The translations under genes and the position numbers were made by a program. DNA of 64,000 nt, from the NCBI GenBank assembly GCA_017937095.1, contig JAGBEG010000007.1, forward strand, positions 1-64,000, written 5' to 3'. Positions 7,256-16,953 of this stretch are shown here, piece by piece (within the stretch, counting starts at the first letter, position 1; each line of letters starts with the position of its first letter). The notes below the pieces were generated by a model that ran no database searches, was not told the DNA's origin, and saw only the letters and a program-made list of their open reading frames with translations. Origin of the DNA: Roseburia sp. (GTDB lineage Bacteria; Bacillota; Clostridia; Lachnospirales; Lachnospiraceae).

Positions 7256-10200
7256 ATGAGCAACGTAAGACGTGTCTATGTGGAGAAGAAACCGGCATTT
7301 GCAGTGCGTGCAAAGGAACTGCAGGCGGAGATTAAGAGTTATCTGGGAATCAGCGGCGTGGCGAAGGTTCGCGTGCTGATTCGTTATGATATTGAGAATA
7401 TTTCAGAAGATACCTATCAGAAAGCGTTGGTGACGGTCTTTTCCGAGCCGCCGGTAGACGATATCTATGAGGAATCATTTGAGTTAAACGGAGCAAGGGC
7501 ATTTTCCGTGGAGTTCCTTCCGGGACAGTTCGACCAGAGGGCGGATTCCGCAGAGCAGTGCGTGAAGCTGTTGAACGAGAATGAGGATCCGCTTATCCGC
7601 ACCGCTGTGACCTATGTGATCGAGGGTACGGTAAGCGACGCTGAGTTTGAGGCAATTAAGAAGCACTGCATCAATCCGGTGGATTCCAGAGAAATCGGGT
7701 TAGAAAAGCCGGACACGCTTGTGCAGACCTTCCCGGAGCCGGAGGATGTTAAGATTTTTGACGGTTTTAAGGACATGCCGGAGGAAGAGCTTAAGGCGCT
7801 CTATGACTCTCTTGGACTGGCAATGACCTTTAAGGACTTTTTGCATATCCAGAATTATTTTAAGGGCGAGGAGAAGCGCGACCCGTCCATGACGGAAATC
7901 CGCGTGCTCGACACTTACTGGTCGGACCATTGCCGTCACACGACCTTCTCCACAGAGCTTAAGGATGTGGCGTTTGACGACGGATATTACCGTGCGCCGA
8001 TGGAGGAGACCTATCAGGATTATCTGAATACACACAAGAATCTGTATGCGGGACGCTCCGACAAGTTCGTCTGCCTGATGGATATTGCGCTGATGGCGAT
8101 GAAGCGCCTGAAAAAGGAAGGGAAGCTCGCAGATCAGGAGGAGTCCGACGAGATCAACGCGTGCTCGATCGTCGTGCCGATCGAGGTGGACGGCGTGACC
8201 GAGGAGTGGCTTGTGAACTTCAAGAACGAGACGCACAATCACCCGACCGAGATTGAACCGTTCGGCGGTGCGGCGACCTGTCTTGGCGGCGCGATCCGCG
8301 ATCCGCTTTCGGGACGTACCTATGTCTATCAGGCAATGCGCGTGACAGGTGCGGCAGACCCGACTGTTTCCGTGAAGGACACGATTCCGGGCAAGCTCCC
8401 GCAGAAGAAGCTGGTACGCGAGGCGGCGCACGGCTACAGCTCCTACGGCAACCAGATCGGACTCGCAACGGGCTATGTCAAGGAAGTGTACCATCCGAAT
8501 TACGTGGCGAAGCGTATGGAAATCGGCGCGGTCTTAGGTGCGGCGCCCAGACGTGCGGTACAGAGACTGACCTCCGATCCGGGCGATATCATTATTTTAC
8601 TTGGCGGACGCACGGGGCGTGACGGTATCGGCGGTGCGACAGGATCTTCCAAGGCGCACAACACAGAGTCCACGGCTGTCTGCGGCGCAGAGGTACAGAA
8701 GGGTAATCCGCCGACAGAGCGCAAGATTCAGAGATTATTCCGCCGCGAGGAGGTCGCGCATATCATCAAGAAGTGCAATGATTTCGGTGCGGGCGGCGTA
8801 TCGGTAGCTATCGGTGAGCTTGCCGATGGACTGCGCGTGAACCTCGATAAGGTTCCGAAGAAGTATGCGGGACTGGACGGAACGGAGCTTGCAATTTCCG
8901 AGTCTCAGGAGCGTATGGCAGTTGTAGTAGCACCGGAGGACGTAGAGAAGTTCCTTGGCTTTGCAAAGGAGGAGAATCTTGAGGCGGTCGAGGTCGCAGT
9001 TGTGACCGAGGAGCCAAGACTTGTGCTGACGTGGAGAGGCAAGGAGGTCGTCAATCTTTCCCGTGCATTCCTTGATACGAACGGTGCGCATCAGGAGACA
9101 AATGTTGCGGTTGACATGCCGGACCCGGAAGAGAATTATCTGAAGAAAATCGGTCTGCCGAAAGTCGCTGCGGCGGTAGAAGCAGGCGATATGAAGGAGG
9201 CATGGCTTACAGAGCTTGCCGACTTAAATGTGTGCTCCCAGAAGGGACTGGTCGAGATGTTCGACGGTTCCATCGGCGCAGGAAGCGTATATATGCCGTT
9301 CGGCGGAAAATATCAGTTGACCGAGACACAGTCCATGGTCGCTAAGATTCCGGTTGCAAACGGCAAGTCGGATGCAGTGACGATGATGGCATACGGTTTC
9401 GATCCGTATCTGTCTTCATGGAGCCCGTACCACGGTGCGGTTTACGCTGTCCTCGAGTCGTTATCGAGAATCGTTGCGGCAGGCGGCGATTACAGCAAGG
9501 TGCGTTTCACCTTCCAGGAGTATTTCCGCAGAATGAGCGAGGAGCCGAAGCGCTGGAGCCAGCCGTTTGCGGCGTTGCTCGGCGCATACAGCGCGCAGAT
9601 CGGCTTCGGACTGCCGTCTATCGGCGGTAAGGACTCCATGTCGGGAAGCTTCAACGAGATCGATGTTCCGCCGACACTGGTTTCTTTTGCAGTCGACGTC
9701 GCGAAGGAAAAGGATATCATCACACCGGAGCTTAAGGCAGTCGGAAATCAACTGGTACTCTTCTCTGTCGAGAAGGATGCATACGATCTTCCGGTGTATG
9801 CGCAGATCATGAAGCTGTATGCAGCGCTGCATGAGCTGATTCAGAAAGGTGTGATCGTATCTGCTTACGCGCTGGACGGCAAGGGACTTGCGGCGGCGTT
9901 AAGCAAGATGGCATTCGGAAATAAGCTTGGCGTGACGGTTGAGAGCGAAGTGACGGCAGACACGTTGTTTGGACCGGGCTTTGGCAACATTGTGGCGGAG
10001 GTTCCGGCGGAGAAGACCGGAATGGTAAAAGAAGCCATCAGCGCAGCAGGTCTTACGGGCTGTGAGAAGCTGGTCGGCTGGGTCAACGAGGAGAAGAGCT
10101 TCTGCTACGGAGATATGAAGCTTCCGGTTGAGGAGGCGATCGCGGCGTGGTGCGGTACGCTTGAGAAGGTATTCCCGACGCGTTCGACCGAGGAGCGCGA

Positions 10201-11059
10201 GGAACTTTCCACAGGCATCTACAAGGCGGACAGCGTTTATGTGTGCAGGAATAAGGTGGCAAAGCCGACCGTATTCATTCCGGTATTCCCGGGCACGAAC
10301 TGTGAGTACGACAGTGCGCGCGCATTTGAGCGCGCAGGCGCAGATACCATTGTAAAGGTATTTAAGAATCTGAATGCAGAGGACATCCGCGATTCTGTCG
10401 ACGAATTTGTAAAGGCGATCGATGAGGCGCAGATTATCATGTTCCCGGGCGGATTCTCCGCAGGCGATGAGCCGGAAGGCTCTGCGAAGTTCTTCGCGAC
10501 TGCGTTCCGCAACGCGAAGATGACGGAGGCGGTCATGAAGCTTTTAAATGAGCGTGACGGACTGGCACTCGGTATCTGCAACGGTTTCCAGGCGCTGATC
10601 AAGCTCGGGCTTGTTCCGTACGGTGAGATTCGTCCGCAGACCGCAGACTCACCGACGCTTACTTACAACACGATCGGACGTCATATCAGCAAGATGGTAT
10701 ACACGAAGGTCGTAACAAATAAGTCTCCGTGGCTTGCACAGGCGAAGACGGGCGAGGTATACTGCAATCCGGCTTCCCACGGCGAGGGACGTTTTGTTGC
10801 ACCGAAAGAGTGGTTAGACAAGCTCTTTGTAAACGGTCAGGTGGCGACCCAGTATGTCAATGAGGCTGGCGTGCCGACGATGGACGAGGAGTGGAATGTC
10901 AACGGTTCTTACATGGCGATCGAGGGCATTACAAGCCCGGACGGAAGAGTGCTCGGCAAGATGGCGCATTCCGAGAGACGCGACAGAAGCGTTGCGATGA
11001 ACATTTACGGAGAGCAGGACTTAAAGCTGTTTGAGTCCGGCGTGGCGTATTTCAAATAA
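7256..11059 (+). CDS. purL: Phosphoribosylformylglycinamidine synthase, single-chain
   Basis: FGAM synthase catalyses the fourth step of purine synthesis, turning FGAR, glutamine and ATP into FGAM. The 1267-residue protein fuses the two synthetase halves with a C-terminal glutamine amidotransferase: the domain opens with PGTNCEYDSARAFE near 1010, the nucleophile is the cysteine in ALGICNGFQ (about 1107) and the catalytic His/Glu pair is in SHGEGRF (about 1175). The synthetase part shows THNHPTEIEPFGGAAT and GIGGKDS-type nucleotide-binding segments. This large form contrasts with the three-subunit PurSQL of Bacillus. The start has AGGAGAG eight bases upstream. The rest of the pathway in this window lies at 35.9-39.8 kb. 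Confidence 0.96.
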   Translation: MSNVRRVYVEKKPAFAVRAKELQAEIKSYLGISGVAKVRVLIRYDIENISEDTYQKALVTVFSEPPVDDIYEESFELNGARAFSVEFLPGQFDQRADSAEQCVKLLNENEDPLIRTAVTYVIEGTVSDAEFEAIKKHCINPVDSREIGLEKPDTLVQTFPEPEDVKIFDGFKDMPEEELKALYDSLGLAMTFKDFLHIQNYFKGEEKRDPSMTEIRVLDTYWSDHCRHTTFSTELKDVAFDDGYYRAPMEETYQDYLNTHKNLYAGRSDKFVCLMDIALMAMKRLKKEGKLADQEESDEINACSIVVPIEVDGVTEEWLVNFKNETHNHPTEIEPFGGAATCLGGAIRDPLSGRTYVYQAMRVTGAADPTVSVKDTIPGKLPQKKLVREAAHGYSSYGNQIGLATGYVKEVYHPNYVAKRMEIGAVLGAAPRRAVQRLTSDPGDIIILLGGRTGRDGIGGATGSSKAHNTESTAVCGAEVQKGNPPTERKIQRLFRREEVAHIIKKCNDFGAGGVSVAIGELADGLRVNLDKVPKKYAGLDGTELAISESQERMAVVVAPEDVEKFLGFAKEENLEAVEVAVVTEEPRLVLTWRGKEVVNLSRAFLDTNGAHQETNVAVDMPDPEENYLKKIGLPKVAAAVEAGDMKEAWLTELADLNVCSQKGLVEMFDGSIGAGSVYMPFGGKYQLTETQSMVAKIPVANGKSDAVTMMAYGFDPYLSSWSPYHGAVYAVLESLSRIVAAGGDYSKVRFTFQEYFRRMSEEPKRWSQPFAALLGAYSAQIGFGLPSIGGKDSMSGSFNEIDVPPTLVSFAVDVAKEKDIITPELKAVGNQLVLFSVEKDAYDLPVYAQIMKLYAALHELIQKGVIVSAYALDGKGLAAALSKMAFGNKLGVTVESEVTADTLFGPGFGNIVAEVPAEKTGMVKEAISAAGLTGCEKLVGWVNEEKSFCYGDMKLPVEEAIAAWCGTLEKVFPTRSTEEREELSTGIYKADSVYVCRNKVAKPTVFIPVFPGTNCEYDSARAFERAGADTIVKVFKNLNAEDIRDSVDEFVKAIDEAQIIMFPGGFSAGDEPEGSAKFFATAFRNAKMTEAVMKLLNERDGLALGICNGFQALIKLGLVPYGEIRPQTADSPTLTYNTIGRHISKMVYTKVVTNKSPWLAQAKTGEVYCNPASHGEGRFVAPKEWLDKLFVNGQVATQYVNEAGVPTMDEEWNVNGSYMAIEGITSPDGRVLGKMAHSERRDRSVAMNIYGEQDLKLFESGVAYFK

Positions 11060-11080
11060 AATTGCACAAATCGTATCAGA

Positions 11081-11118
11081 CAGACCGGAAAAGATCGCTT
11101 TGTATCGTTTCCGGTCTG
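11081..11118 (+). terminator. Stem-loop after purL
   Basis: CAGACCGGAAA (11081-11091) pairs perfectly with TTTCCGGTCTG (11108-11118). No T-run follows, so termination may be weak and the next gene may be partly co-transcribed. Confidence 0.5.
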
Positions 11119-11141
11119 TACTATGTATAGAGGAGAGAAGA

Positions 11142-11639
11142 ATGAGCAGAGCTGGAAAACGACAAATGATAACCCTGTTGATTGTATTTGCGGTGATAGC
11201 TGCAGTGTTCTGGATGTTCCGGCAGATGCGGTGGAATGCATATGAGGAAGAGCTTAACAGCGCGGAATGGTATGAGGTGACGGCAGAATACGATCATAGC
11301 GATCTATATACGGTTCGCGAAGAAACGTATAACAAAACGGGCAACTCCTATTATGAGTATGTGGATTACTATGACTGGTACTATACCTATATCGCAGAGG
11401 ATGGTTCGGTTCATACATATGTAAGTAAGAGACATTCGACTGAAACAGCCGGAGGCAGCGTCACGATTCTTGTGGATAAGGCGGATCCGTCGCATTCGCT
11501 GGAGATACGGTCGAAGGAGACGCATAGCATGTGGGAAGGGACAATGATGCATATGCTGATGGTTGGCATGCTTCCGTGCATCGCCTTCGCGGTACTGATT
11601 CCTGTTGTCGGCGGGGCGGCTCGCAGAAGACGAAGGTAA
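11142..11639 (+). CDS. Small membrane protein of unknown function
   Basis: A 165-residue protein with a membrane segment at about 10-28, an extracytoplasmic acidic, tyrosine-rich part (YYEYVDYYDWYYTYI near 75-90) and a second membrane segment near the C-terminus followed by a basic tail (RRRRR). This two-helix layout with a beta-rich middle resembles DUF3592-type proteins, but I do not claim membership. The start has AGGAGAG just upstream; an in-frame GTG/ATG extension to 11031 would run through the purL hairpin and is rejected. It sits between purL and a MATE exporter with no clear functional link. Confidence 0.7.
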   Translation: MSRAGKRQMITLLIVFAVIAAVFWMFRQMRWNAYEEELNSAEWYEVTAEYDHSDLYTVREETYNKTGNSYYEYVDYYDWYYTYIAEDGSVHTYVSKRHSTETAGGSVTILVDKADPSHSLEIRSKETHSMWEGTMMHMLMVGMLPCIAFAVLIPVVGGAARRRRR

Positions 11640-11726
11640 GTGCAGGCGGGAAGAATACGCGATGAGGAGCAGGCAGACGAAAATGGTGAGACGCGGGAGA
11701 AAAGAGAGAATGAAGGAGCAGAAGAG

Positions 11727-13112
11727 ATGTTTTTACAGAAAAGAGAAAACACCCTTGACATCGACTGGGGAGCATTTTATAAAGGGGTATTTGCGCTTGT
11801 CATCCCCATGGCGCTGCAGAATCTGATCAATGTCGGAGTGACGGCGGCGGATGTCATCATGCTGGGGCGGGTCGGGGAGAAGGTGCTCTCGGGTGCATCG
11901 CTTGCGGGACAGGTACAGTATATCATGACCCTGTTCCTTTTTGGGCTGACGTCCGGTGCGACCGTACTGACGGCACAGTACTGGGGAAAGGGCGATAAGA
12001 ATACGATCGAGAAGATTCTCGGGCTCGGACTTCGCGCAGCGATTCTTGTGACTGCAATTTTTACGGTGGCGGCGCTTGCGATACCGGGACAATTGATGCG
12101 GATTTTTACGAGTGATCCCGAGGTCATTGCAGAGGGAATCAAATATCTGCGCATCGTGGCGTTTTCCTATGTGGCAATGGGAATCACACAGACGTATCTT
12201 TATATTATGCGGAGTGTGGAGCGGGTCGTTGTCGCGACCGTCGTTTACCTTTTATCCCTGATCTGCAATGTAATATTAAATGCAGTTTTTATTTTTGGAC
12301 TGCTTGGCTGTCCTGCAATGGGAATCAGGGGAGCGGCATTTGCAACACTGATCGCCCGTTTCCTCGAAGTGGCGCTGGTATTTGGCTATGCGCGTCTGTT
12401 CAACCGGGACATCAGGTTCCGCCTGCGGTATCTGTTTGGCACGGAAAAGCTGCTGGCGCAGGATTTCTTTCGCTATGCGGTTCCGGTCATTGTAAATGAG
12501 GTGATGTGGGGACTTGGAACGGCGGCGAATACGGCGATACTCGGACATATGGGAAGCGCCGCGGTGGCGGCGAACTCGGTCGCGCAGGTCGCAAGACAGA
12601 TCGCGACGGTCGTTGCGTTCGGGCTTTCCAGCGCGACGGCGATTTATCTTGGCAAGACCATCGGTGAGCGGCGTCTGGAGGAGGCGAAGGCGTATGCGAA
12701 GCGTTTTCTGTTTCTTTCGGTCGTGATGGGAGCCATCGGCGGCGCATTGATTCTTGCGGCGATACCGATTGCATCTGCGACCCTGACCTTAACGCCGGAG
12801 GCGAAGGAATATCTTGCAGTGATGTTCGGCGTGATGTCCTATTTTGTAATCGGACAGTCGTACAATTCAACGATGGTCGTCGGAGTGTTCCGCTCCGGCG
12901 GCGATACCAGATTCGGGCTGCTTCTCGACGTATCGACGATGTGGTGCTGTTCGATTCTGATCGGATTTCTTGCGGCGTTCGTATTTCATTGCAGTGTGCC
13001 CGTCGTCTACGTGTGCCTGATGAGTGACGAGATCATCAAGCTCCCGATTACGACATGGCGGTACACGCGCTACAAGTGGTTGAAAAATGTGACAAGAGAG
13101 AATTTAGGATAG
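11727..13112 (+). CDS. MATE family efflux transporter
   Basis: A 461-residue, 12-helix MATE/NorM-type antiporter, expected to export cationic drugs or metabolites in exchange for sodium or protons. Family features include PMALQNLINVGVTAADVIMLG at the N-terminus, SGATVLTAQYWG, and the second-half repeat beginning FFRYAVPVIVNEVMWGLGT. I chose the ATG at 11727, which has AAGGAG upstream; the frame is open to a GTG at 11640 directly after the previous stop, but that segment is charged and atypical. The substrate is unknown. Confidence 0.9.
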   Translation: MFLQKRENTLDIDWGAFYKGVFALVIPMALQNLINVGVTAADVIMLGRVGEKVLSGASLAGQVQYIMTLFLFGLTSGATVLTAQYWGKGDKNTIEKILGLGLRAAILVTAIFTVAALAIPGQLMRIFTSDPEVIAEGIKYLRIVAFSYVAMGITQTYLYIMRSVERVVVATVVYLLSLICNVILNAVFIFGLLGCPAMGIRGAAFATLIARFLEVALVFGYARLFNRDIRFRLRYLFGTEKLLAQDFFRYAVPVIVNEVMWGLGTAANTAILGHMGSAAVAANSVAQVARQIATVVAFGLSSATAIYLGKTIGERRLEEAKAYAKRFLFLSVVMGAIGGALILAAIPIASATLTLTPEAKEYLAVMFGVMSYFVIGQSYNSTMVVGVFRSGGDTRFGLLLDVSTMWCCSILIGFLAAFVFHCSVPVVYVCLMSDEIIKLPITTWRYTRYKWLKNVTRENLG

Positions 13113-13165
13113 GAAGCGTGAAAAATTTTTCGCTTCCGGCAGCGAAACGGAGGAGGAAAAGCAGG

Positions 13166-14038
13166 ATGAATGTTTTGGTACTTGGAGGAACGCGTTTTTT
13201 TGGGAAACGTCTGGTTTGGGAGCTGCTTGGCAGAGGGCATGAGGTGACGATTGCGACGCGCGGGAAAACGCCCGATCCGTTTGGGGACAGGGTAAAGCGG
13301 CTGATCGTCGACCGGACGGACGCAGCGGATATGAAGCGGGTGTTCGCGTATAAATATTATGACGTGGTGTACGACGATATCGCTTACTGCGCCGGGGATG
13401 TGCAGATTGTCATGGAGGCAGTGGGATGTCGGCGGTATGTCATGGTGTCTACCATGTCTGTGTATGATGAATTGCATTTTCAGATGGTGGAATCCGATTT
13501 TAAGCCGGAGAAGGAGCAATTAATCTGGTATGAAAAAAGGGAGGGAGCGGGCTATGATGCCTTAAAGCGGAGCGCAGAGTGCGCGCTCGCGCAGCGATAT
13601 GCCGGGCATAATGCGGTCTTTGCGCGCTTCCCGTTCGTAATCGGGGCGGACGATTACACAGAGCGTCTGTATTTCTATGTGGAACACGCCGTGCGGCAAA
13701 AGCCGATGTGGATCGATAATCCGGATGCACAGATGAGCTTTATTTCTGCGGATGACGCCGGGAAGCTTTTGGCGTATCTGGGAGAGGACGAGGTGCGCGG
13801 GGCTGTAAACGGTGCGAGCCGGGGAACCATCAGTATGCGCGAGGTGCTCTCCTATGTGGAGAAAAAGACAGGATGTGCCGCGGTCATTGCCGCAGACGGT
13901 GCGTGCGCGCCTTACAACGGAGCGCCCAACTACAGCATCAACACGGAGCGGGCAGAGCGGATCGGATTTTCGTTTTCGAATCTTAAGGACTGGATTTATG
14001 AGCTGCTGGATATCTATATTGAGAGGGCAGGATATTAG
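13166..14038 (+). CDS. NAD-dependent epimerase/dehydratase (extended SDR)
   Basis: A 290-residue extended short-chain dehydrogenase with the N-terminal nucleotide-binding motif VLVLGGTRFFGKRLVWELL. This GGTRFFG form is typical of the subgroup related to the chloroplast RNA-binding (CSP41-like) reductases, in which the catalytic Tyr-x3-Lys is often changed. Start 13166 has GGAGGAAAAG directly upstream. An open frame begins earlier (13055) inside the MATE gene, and is rejected. The gene is followed by a terminator. Substrate unknown. Confidence 0.85.
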   Translation: MNVLVLGGTRFFGKRLVWELLGRGHEVTIATRGKTPDPFGDRVKRLIVDRTDAADMKRVFAYKYYDVVYDDIAYCAGDVQIVMEAVGCRRYVMVSTMSVYDELHFQMVESDFKPEKEQLIWYEKREGAGYDALKRSAECALAQRYAGHNAVFARFPFVIGADDYTERLYFYVEHAVRQKPMWIDNPDAQMSFISADDAGKLLAYLGEDEVRGAVNGASRGTISMREVLSYVEKKTGCAAVIAADGACAPYNGAPNYSINTERAERIGFSFSNLKDWIYELLDIYIERAGY

Positions 14039-14054
14039 AAGGAAAGAGAAAAAG

Positions 14055-14086
14055 AGATTGCTGCATGATCTGCGGCAGTCTTTTTT
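14055..14086 (+). terminator. Rho-independent terminator
   Basis: AGATTGCTGCA pairs with TGCGGCAGTCT (two G-U pairs) around a TGATC loop and is followed by TTTTTT. Confidence 0.8.
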
Positions 14087-14200
14087 CTTTTGTTGAGAAA
14101 AAAGATAACCTTTTTGTGTGCAGATGCGTCTAATCTATGTAAACGGAATTACCGCGGAAATACCGTTGCATCCCAAAGAAAACGGATAGGAGGAGTGACA

Positions 14201-14758
14201 GTGGATGAAATAAAACTTGCGAAACGGGCAATCCATGGAAATGTACATGCCTACGGTGAGCTGATGGAGCGGTATAAAGAGCTTTTGTACCGAACCGCAT
14301 TCGCACATGTGAAGCAGGAGGCACTTGCGCTTGATCTGGTATCGGAGACAGTTGTGCGGGGATATGAACATGTGGGAAAGCTCAGAGAACCGAAATATTT
14401 TAAGACATGGCTTATCCGGATCCTGCTGAATACGATAGCAGATGATTACCGGAAAAATAAGCGTGTTGTGAGCATGGAGACTGCGGATATGGAGTGGGCG
14501 GCGGAAGCCATTACACAGAAGGATGGCTCACATGCAAATCCGGAAAGCGCTGTGGAGGAGAAGCTTGACCTTCTTGCCGCACTGGAAAAGCTTCCTGAAA
14601 AGCAGAAATCGGTGATTGTCTTAAAATATTATGACGACTTGAAAATCAGTGAAATTGCCTCGGTGCTTGAATTGCCGGAGGGAACGGTCAAGGCATATCT
14701 GCATAAGGCGAAGGAAACGTTAAGGGGTTTGTTAAAGGAGGATTATATTTATGGATAA
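14201..14758 (+). CDS. ECF-type RNA polymerase sigma factor
   Basis: A 185-residue sigma-70 family protein with region 2 at about 20-85 (ALALDLVSETVVRGYEHVGKL, then FKTWLIRILLNTIADDYRKN) and region 4 at about 125-180 (LPEKQKSVIVLKYYDDLKISEIA, EGTVKAYLHKAKETL). It lacks region 1 and 3, as expected for ECF factors. I chose the GTG at 14201, seven bases after AGGAGG; another GTG six bases earlier is too close to that site. The last 8 bases overlap the following gene, which is its likely anti-sigma factor, so the pair is translationally coupled. Confidence 0.9.
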   Translation: MDEIKLAKRAIHGNVHAYGELMERYKELLYRTAFAHVKQEALALDLVSETVVRGYEHVGKLREPKYFKTWLIRILLNTIADDYRKNKRVVSMETADMEWAAEAITQKDGSHANPESAVEEKLDLLAALEKLPEKQKSVIVLKYYDDLKISEIASVLELPEGTVKAYLHKAKETLRGLLKEDYIYG

Positions 14759-16133
14759 TTTGAAAAAGCAGATACCAATTTCGGACGAACTGGATCGAGC
14801 GGTCGCGGATGGGATGCGGCAGGTGAAGAAGATACATGAGAGACGCGTGGTGCGAAAATCAATCGGAATGGCGGCGGGGGTCATGCTGTTTTGCGGCGGC
14901 TTTGTTGTATGGGGATGTCACAATCCGGTGCTCGCATCACAGATACCGATTATCGGGAATATTTTTAAACAGAATGAGGATAAGATGACCTATTCCGGTG
15001 ACTACAGCGAAAAGGCGCAGGTGCTCGACCCGACGGAGGTGGTAGAGAATGGTTATGTATATACTGCATCCGATCAGGATTATACCTTTACGGCAGAGGA
15101 AGTATACTGCGACGGCGAGGCGCTTTATCTTGGACTTATGCTGAAAAATGAAAACGGTCTGGGACGGATGCAGGCATATCCGGTTCATGTGGATGGCAGT
15201 GAAGCGGAGGTCAAAGAAGCGTATGAAGCTGCAGAGCGCGGGGAAGGCAACGTGATGCAGGAGGTTGCGGTGTGGGGGCTTACCGCACAGATCGGAGATA
15301 CGACAGTTATGGCGCCGGATGCGACAGTGGAAGGAACACAGACAGCGGAGGACACATTTGAAGGAGTCGTGCGCATCAGTCTTGCAGATGCCGGAATCGG
15401 TGCGGCGGATGGTGTGAGTGATGCAGACGGCAGTAATGCATCAGATTACTTTGATGTGCGGATAACGATTACAAGTCTGTCCTATGCGGATGAGGAGCTG
15501 CTTGAGAGGGCAAGGGAGAATTACGAGGCGCATGTACTGCGGGATGCAAACGGAAATGAACTTTATAATGAAGACGGAAGCGTGCAGATGGATGATTCCT
15601 ACGAGTATATTTCCGATAAACGGAGCGCAGAGGGAAAATGGGAGCTTTTCCTTCCGGTCAGCGTGAACGCGGGGGAGCATCACACTTATGAAATCAATGA
15701 TTCAGCCAACGGCTTCGGCATTGCGTCTGTGGCGGTCACAGCTACGGAAATTCGCGTGGAGAGCATTTTGCCGCCGCTATATGCAGACAGGGAGGAGCTT
15801 CTTGCCGCAAAGCGTGCATTTCTGGAGGAAGTTGGAGAGGATGATGCAGAACTGACAGATGCGTGGGTCGATGAGTATGTGTCGCTTGCAATGTTCGGTG
15901 ATTATGGCATTGCGGTATTCGACCAGAATGGAGAGAGAATCGAACTAAAACAGTCGGTGGAAACGGCGCAGGGACTCTCTACCAGCCTTCCGGTCGCCGG
16001 AAGAGAAATTACGGAACTTCATATTTATGTGGGGGAAGATGCGATTGCCTGTGCAAAAGAGACAGACGAGCAGAACATGGCAGCACGCGCGCTTTACCAT
16101 GTGGATGTGCCGCTGAATGAGCAGGAAAATTGA
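14751..16133 (+). CDS. Membrane-anchored anti-sigma factor (DUF4179-like)
   Basis: A 460-residue protein with a short cytoplasmic N-terminus, a single membrane helix (about 37-56, GMAAGVMLFCGGFVVWG) and a long outside domain, which is the layout of DUF4179-type anti-sigma proteins found beside clostridial ECF sigma genes. The segment after the helix (NPVLASQIPIIGNIF) is a recognisable DUF4179 feature. The start overlaps the sigma gene by eight bases (ATGGATAA). It is expected to hold the sigma factor until an envelope signal is sensed. The signal is unknown. Function is inferred from architecture and context. Confidence 0.8.
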   Translation: MDNLKKQIPISDELDRAVADGMRQVKKIHERRVVRKSIGMAAGVMLFCGGFVVWGCHNPVLASQIPIIGNIFKQNEDKMTYSGDYSEKAQVLDPTEVVENGYVYTASDQDYTFTAEEVYCDGEALYLGLMLKNENGLGRMQAYPVHVDGSEAEVKEAYEAAERGEGNVMQEVAVWGLTAQIGDTTVMAPDATVEGTQTAEDTFEGVVRISLADAGIGAADGVSDADGSNASDYFDVRITITSLSYADEELLERARENYEAHVLRDANGNELYNEDGSVQMDDSYEYISDKRSAEGKWELFLPVSVNAGEHHTYEINDSANGFGIASVAVTATEIRVESILPPLYADREELLAAKRAFLEEVGEDDAELTDAWVDEYVSLAMFGDYGIAVFDQNGERIELKQSVETAQGLSTSLPVAGREITELHIYVGEDAIACAKETDEQNMAARALYHVDVPLNEQEN

Positions 16134-16173
16134 GAGAAGCAGTCTGAGTATCATGAAAGGAAGGAGTGAAGAA

Positions 16174-16238
16174 GAAAGAATAAAAAAGAAAGAATAAAAA
16201 AGTAAGAATAAAAAAGTAAGAATAAAAAAAGTAAGAAT
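16174..16238 (+). repeat. A-rich tandem repeat, about 14-bp unit
   Basis: About four and a half imperfect copies of an AAGAATAAAAAAGT-like unit lie between the anti-sigma stop and the next promoter. It may simply be a slippage-prone spacer, or form a promoter UP-like A-tract region. Confidence 0.75.
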
Positions 16239-16268
16239 TGTGGAAGAAGAGAAAAGATGTGATATAAT
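16238..16268 (+). promoter_or_regulatory. Extended -10 promoter
   Basis: TGATATAAT (TGN + TATAAT at 16263-16268) with a poor -35 (TTGTGG, 16238-16243, 19-bp spacer), directly after the A-rich repeats and 33 bases before the next start codon. Confidence 0.55.
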
Positions 16269-16301
16269 TGTTTCCGAATAAAATAGAACGGAGAAAACGC
16301 T

Positions 16302-16880
16302 ATGCAGAAAAAAGAGATGCAAAAAGGAAATAAAGCAATTCTTATCACATTGTATTTAAAAATAATAACGTTCGTTCTGGTACTGTTTTTTCTGGTGGCA
16401 TATTCCGTCATCCCTGAAATCAGTAACGCGATATCGCTTCTGACGGTCATTTTATGGGGAGGCGCAAACCTTGCGTTTATTATCGTGGCGATTTTCGCGG
16501 TCATCGACTGCGTGCGGCTCTATCAAGCGGGACAGCTTGGGCTGCTGAGGAGCAACACAAGAAACATTAAATTCGGGGCAATCCCCTATTTTGTGCTGAA
16601 TTTCCTGCTGTGGATACTTATTACGTTTGTCTTGATTATGGGGTCACGCGGGTTGTTCATTTTTACGCCCATTCCGCTGCTTTTGATTCTTCCGGTGATT
16701 GACTGCTTTTTCTCTATGCTGGTCACCTCTATCTACAGCATCGGTTTTACGGCAGGGCTAAAGCATTTCGGACGGATGTCAGGAGGCGCGGCGGCAGGAC
16801 TTATCGTGATGCAGCTTCTGTTCGTGTTAGACGAGGTCGCCGCCGTCGTGCTCATTGCCTCGAAGCGTTACAAGGTGTGA
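16302..16880 (+). CDS. Integral membrane protein of unknown function
   Basis: A 192-residue very hydrophobic protein with about five membrane helices (near 14-36, 44-70, 92-112, 118-142, 160-182) and a lysine-rich start. I recognise no enzyme or transporter motif. GGAG lies nine bases before the ATG, and an extended -10 promoter lies just upstream. It is convergent with the PHP phosphatase gene across a shared terminator. Confidence 0.75.
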   Translation: MQKKEMQKGNKAILITLYLKIITFVLVLFFLVAYSVIPEISNAISLLTVILWGGANLAFIIVAIFAVIDCVRLYQAGQLGLLRSNTRNIKFGAIPYFVLNFLLWILITFVLIMGSRGLFIFTPIPLLLILPVIDCFFSMLVTSIYSIGFTAGLKHFGRMSGGAAAGLIVMQLLFVLDEVAAVVLIASKRYKV

Positions 16881-16911
16881 GAAATGCGTGGCATAGCGCC
16901 CAAGCGGGGAC

Positions 16912-16946
16912 AAAGCAGGCAGGCGTGTGAAAACGTCTGCCTGCTT
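16912..16946. terminator. Bidirectional terminator between convergent genes
   Basis: AAAGCAGGCAGGCGT pairs with ACGTCTGCCTGCTTT (one G-U pair) around a short GTGAA loop, located between the convergent stops at 16880 and 16954. The A/T ends of the arms serve both directions. Confidence 0.8.
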
Positions 16947-16953
16947 TGAAGCG

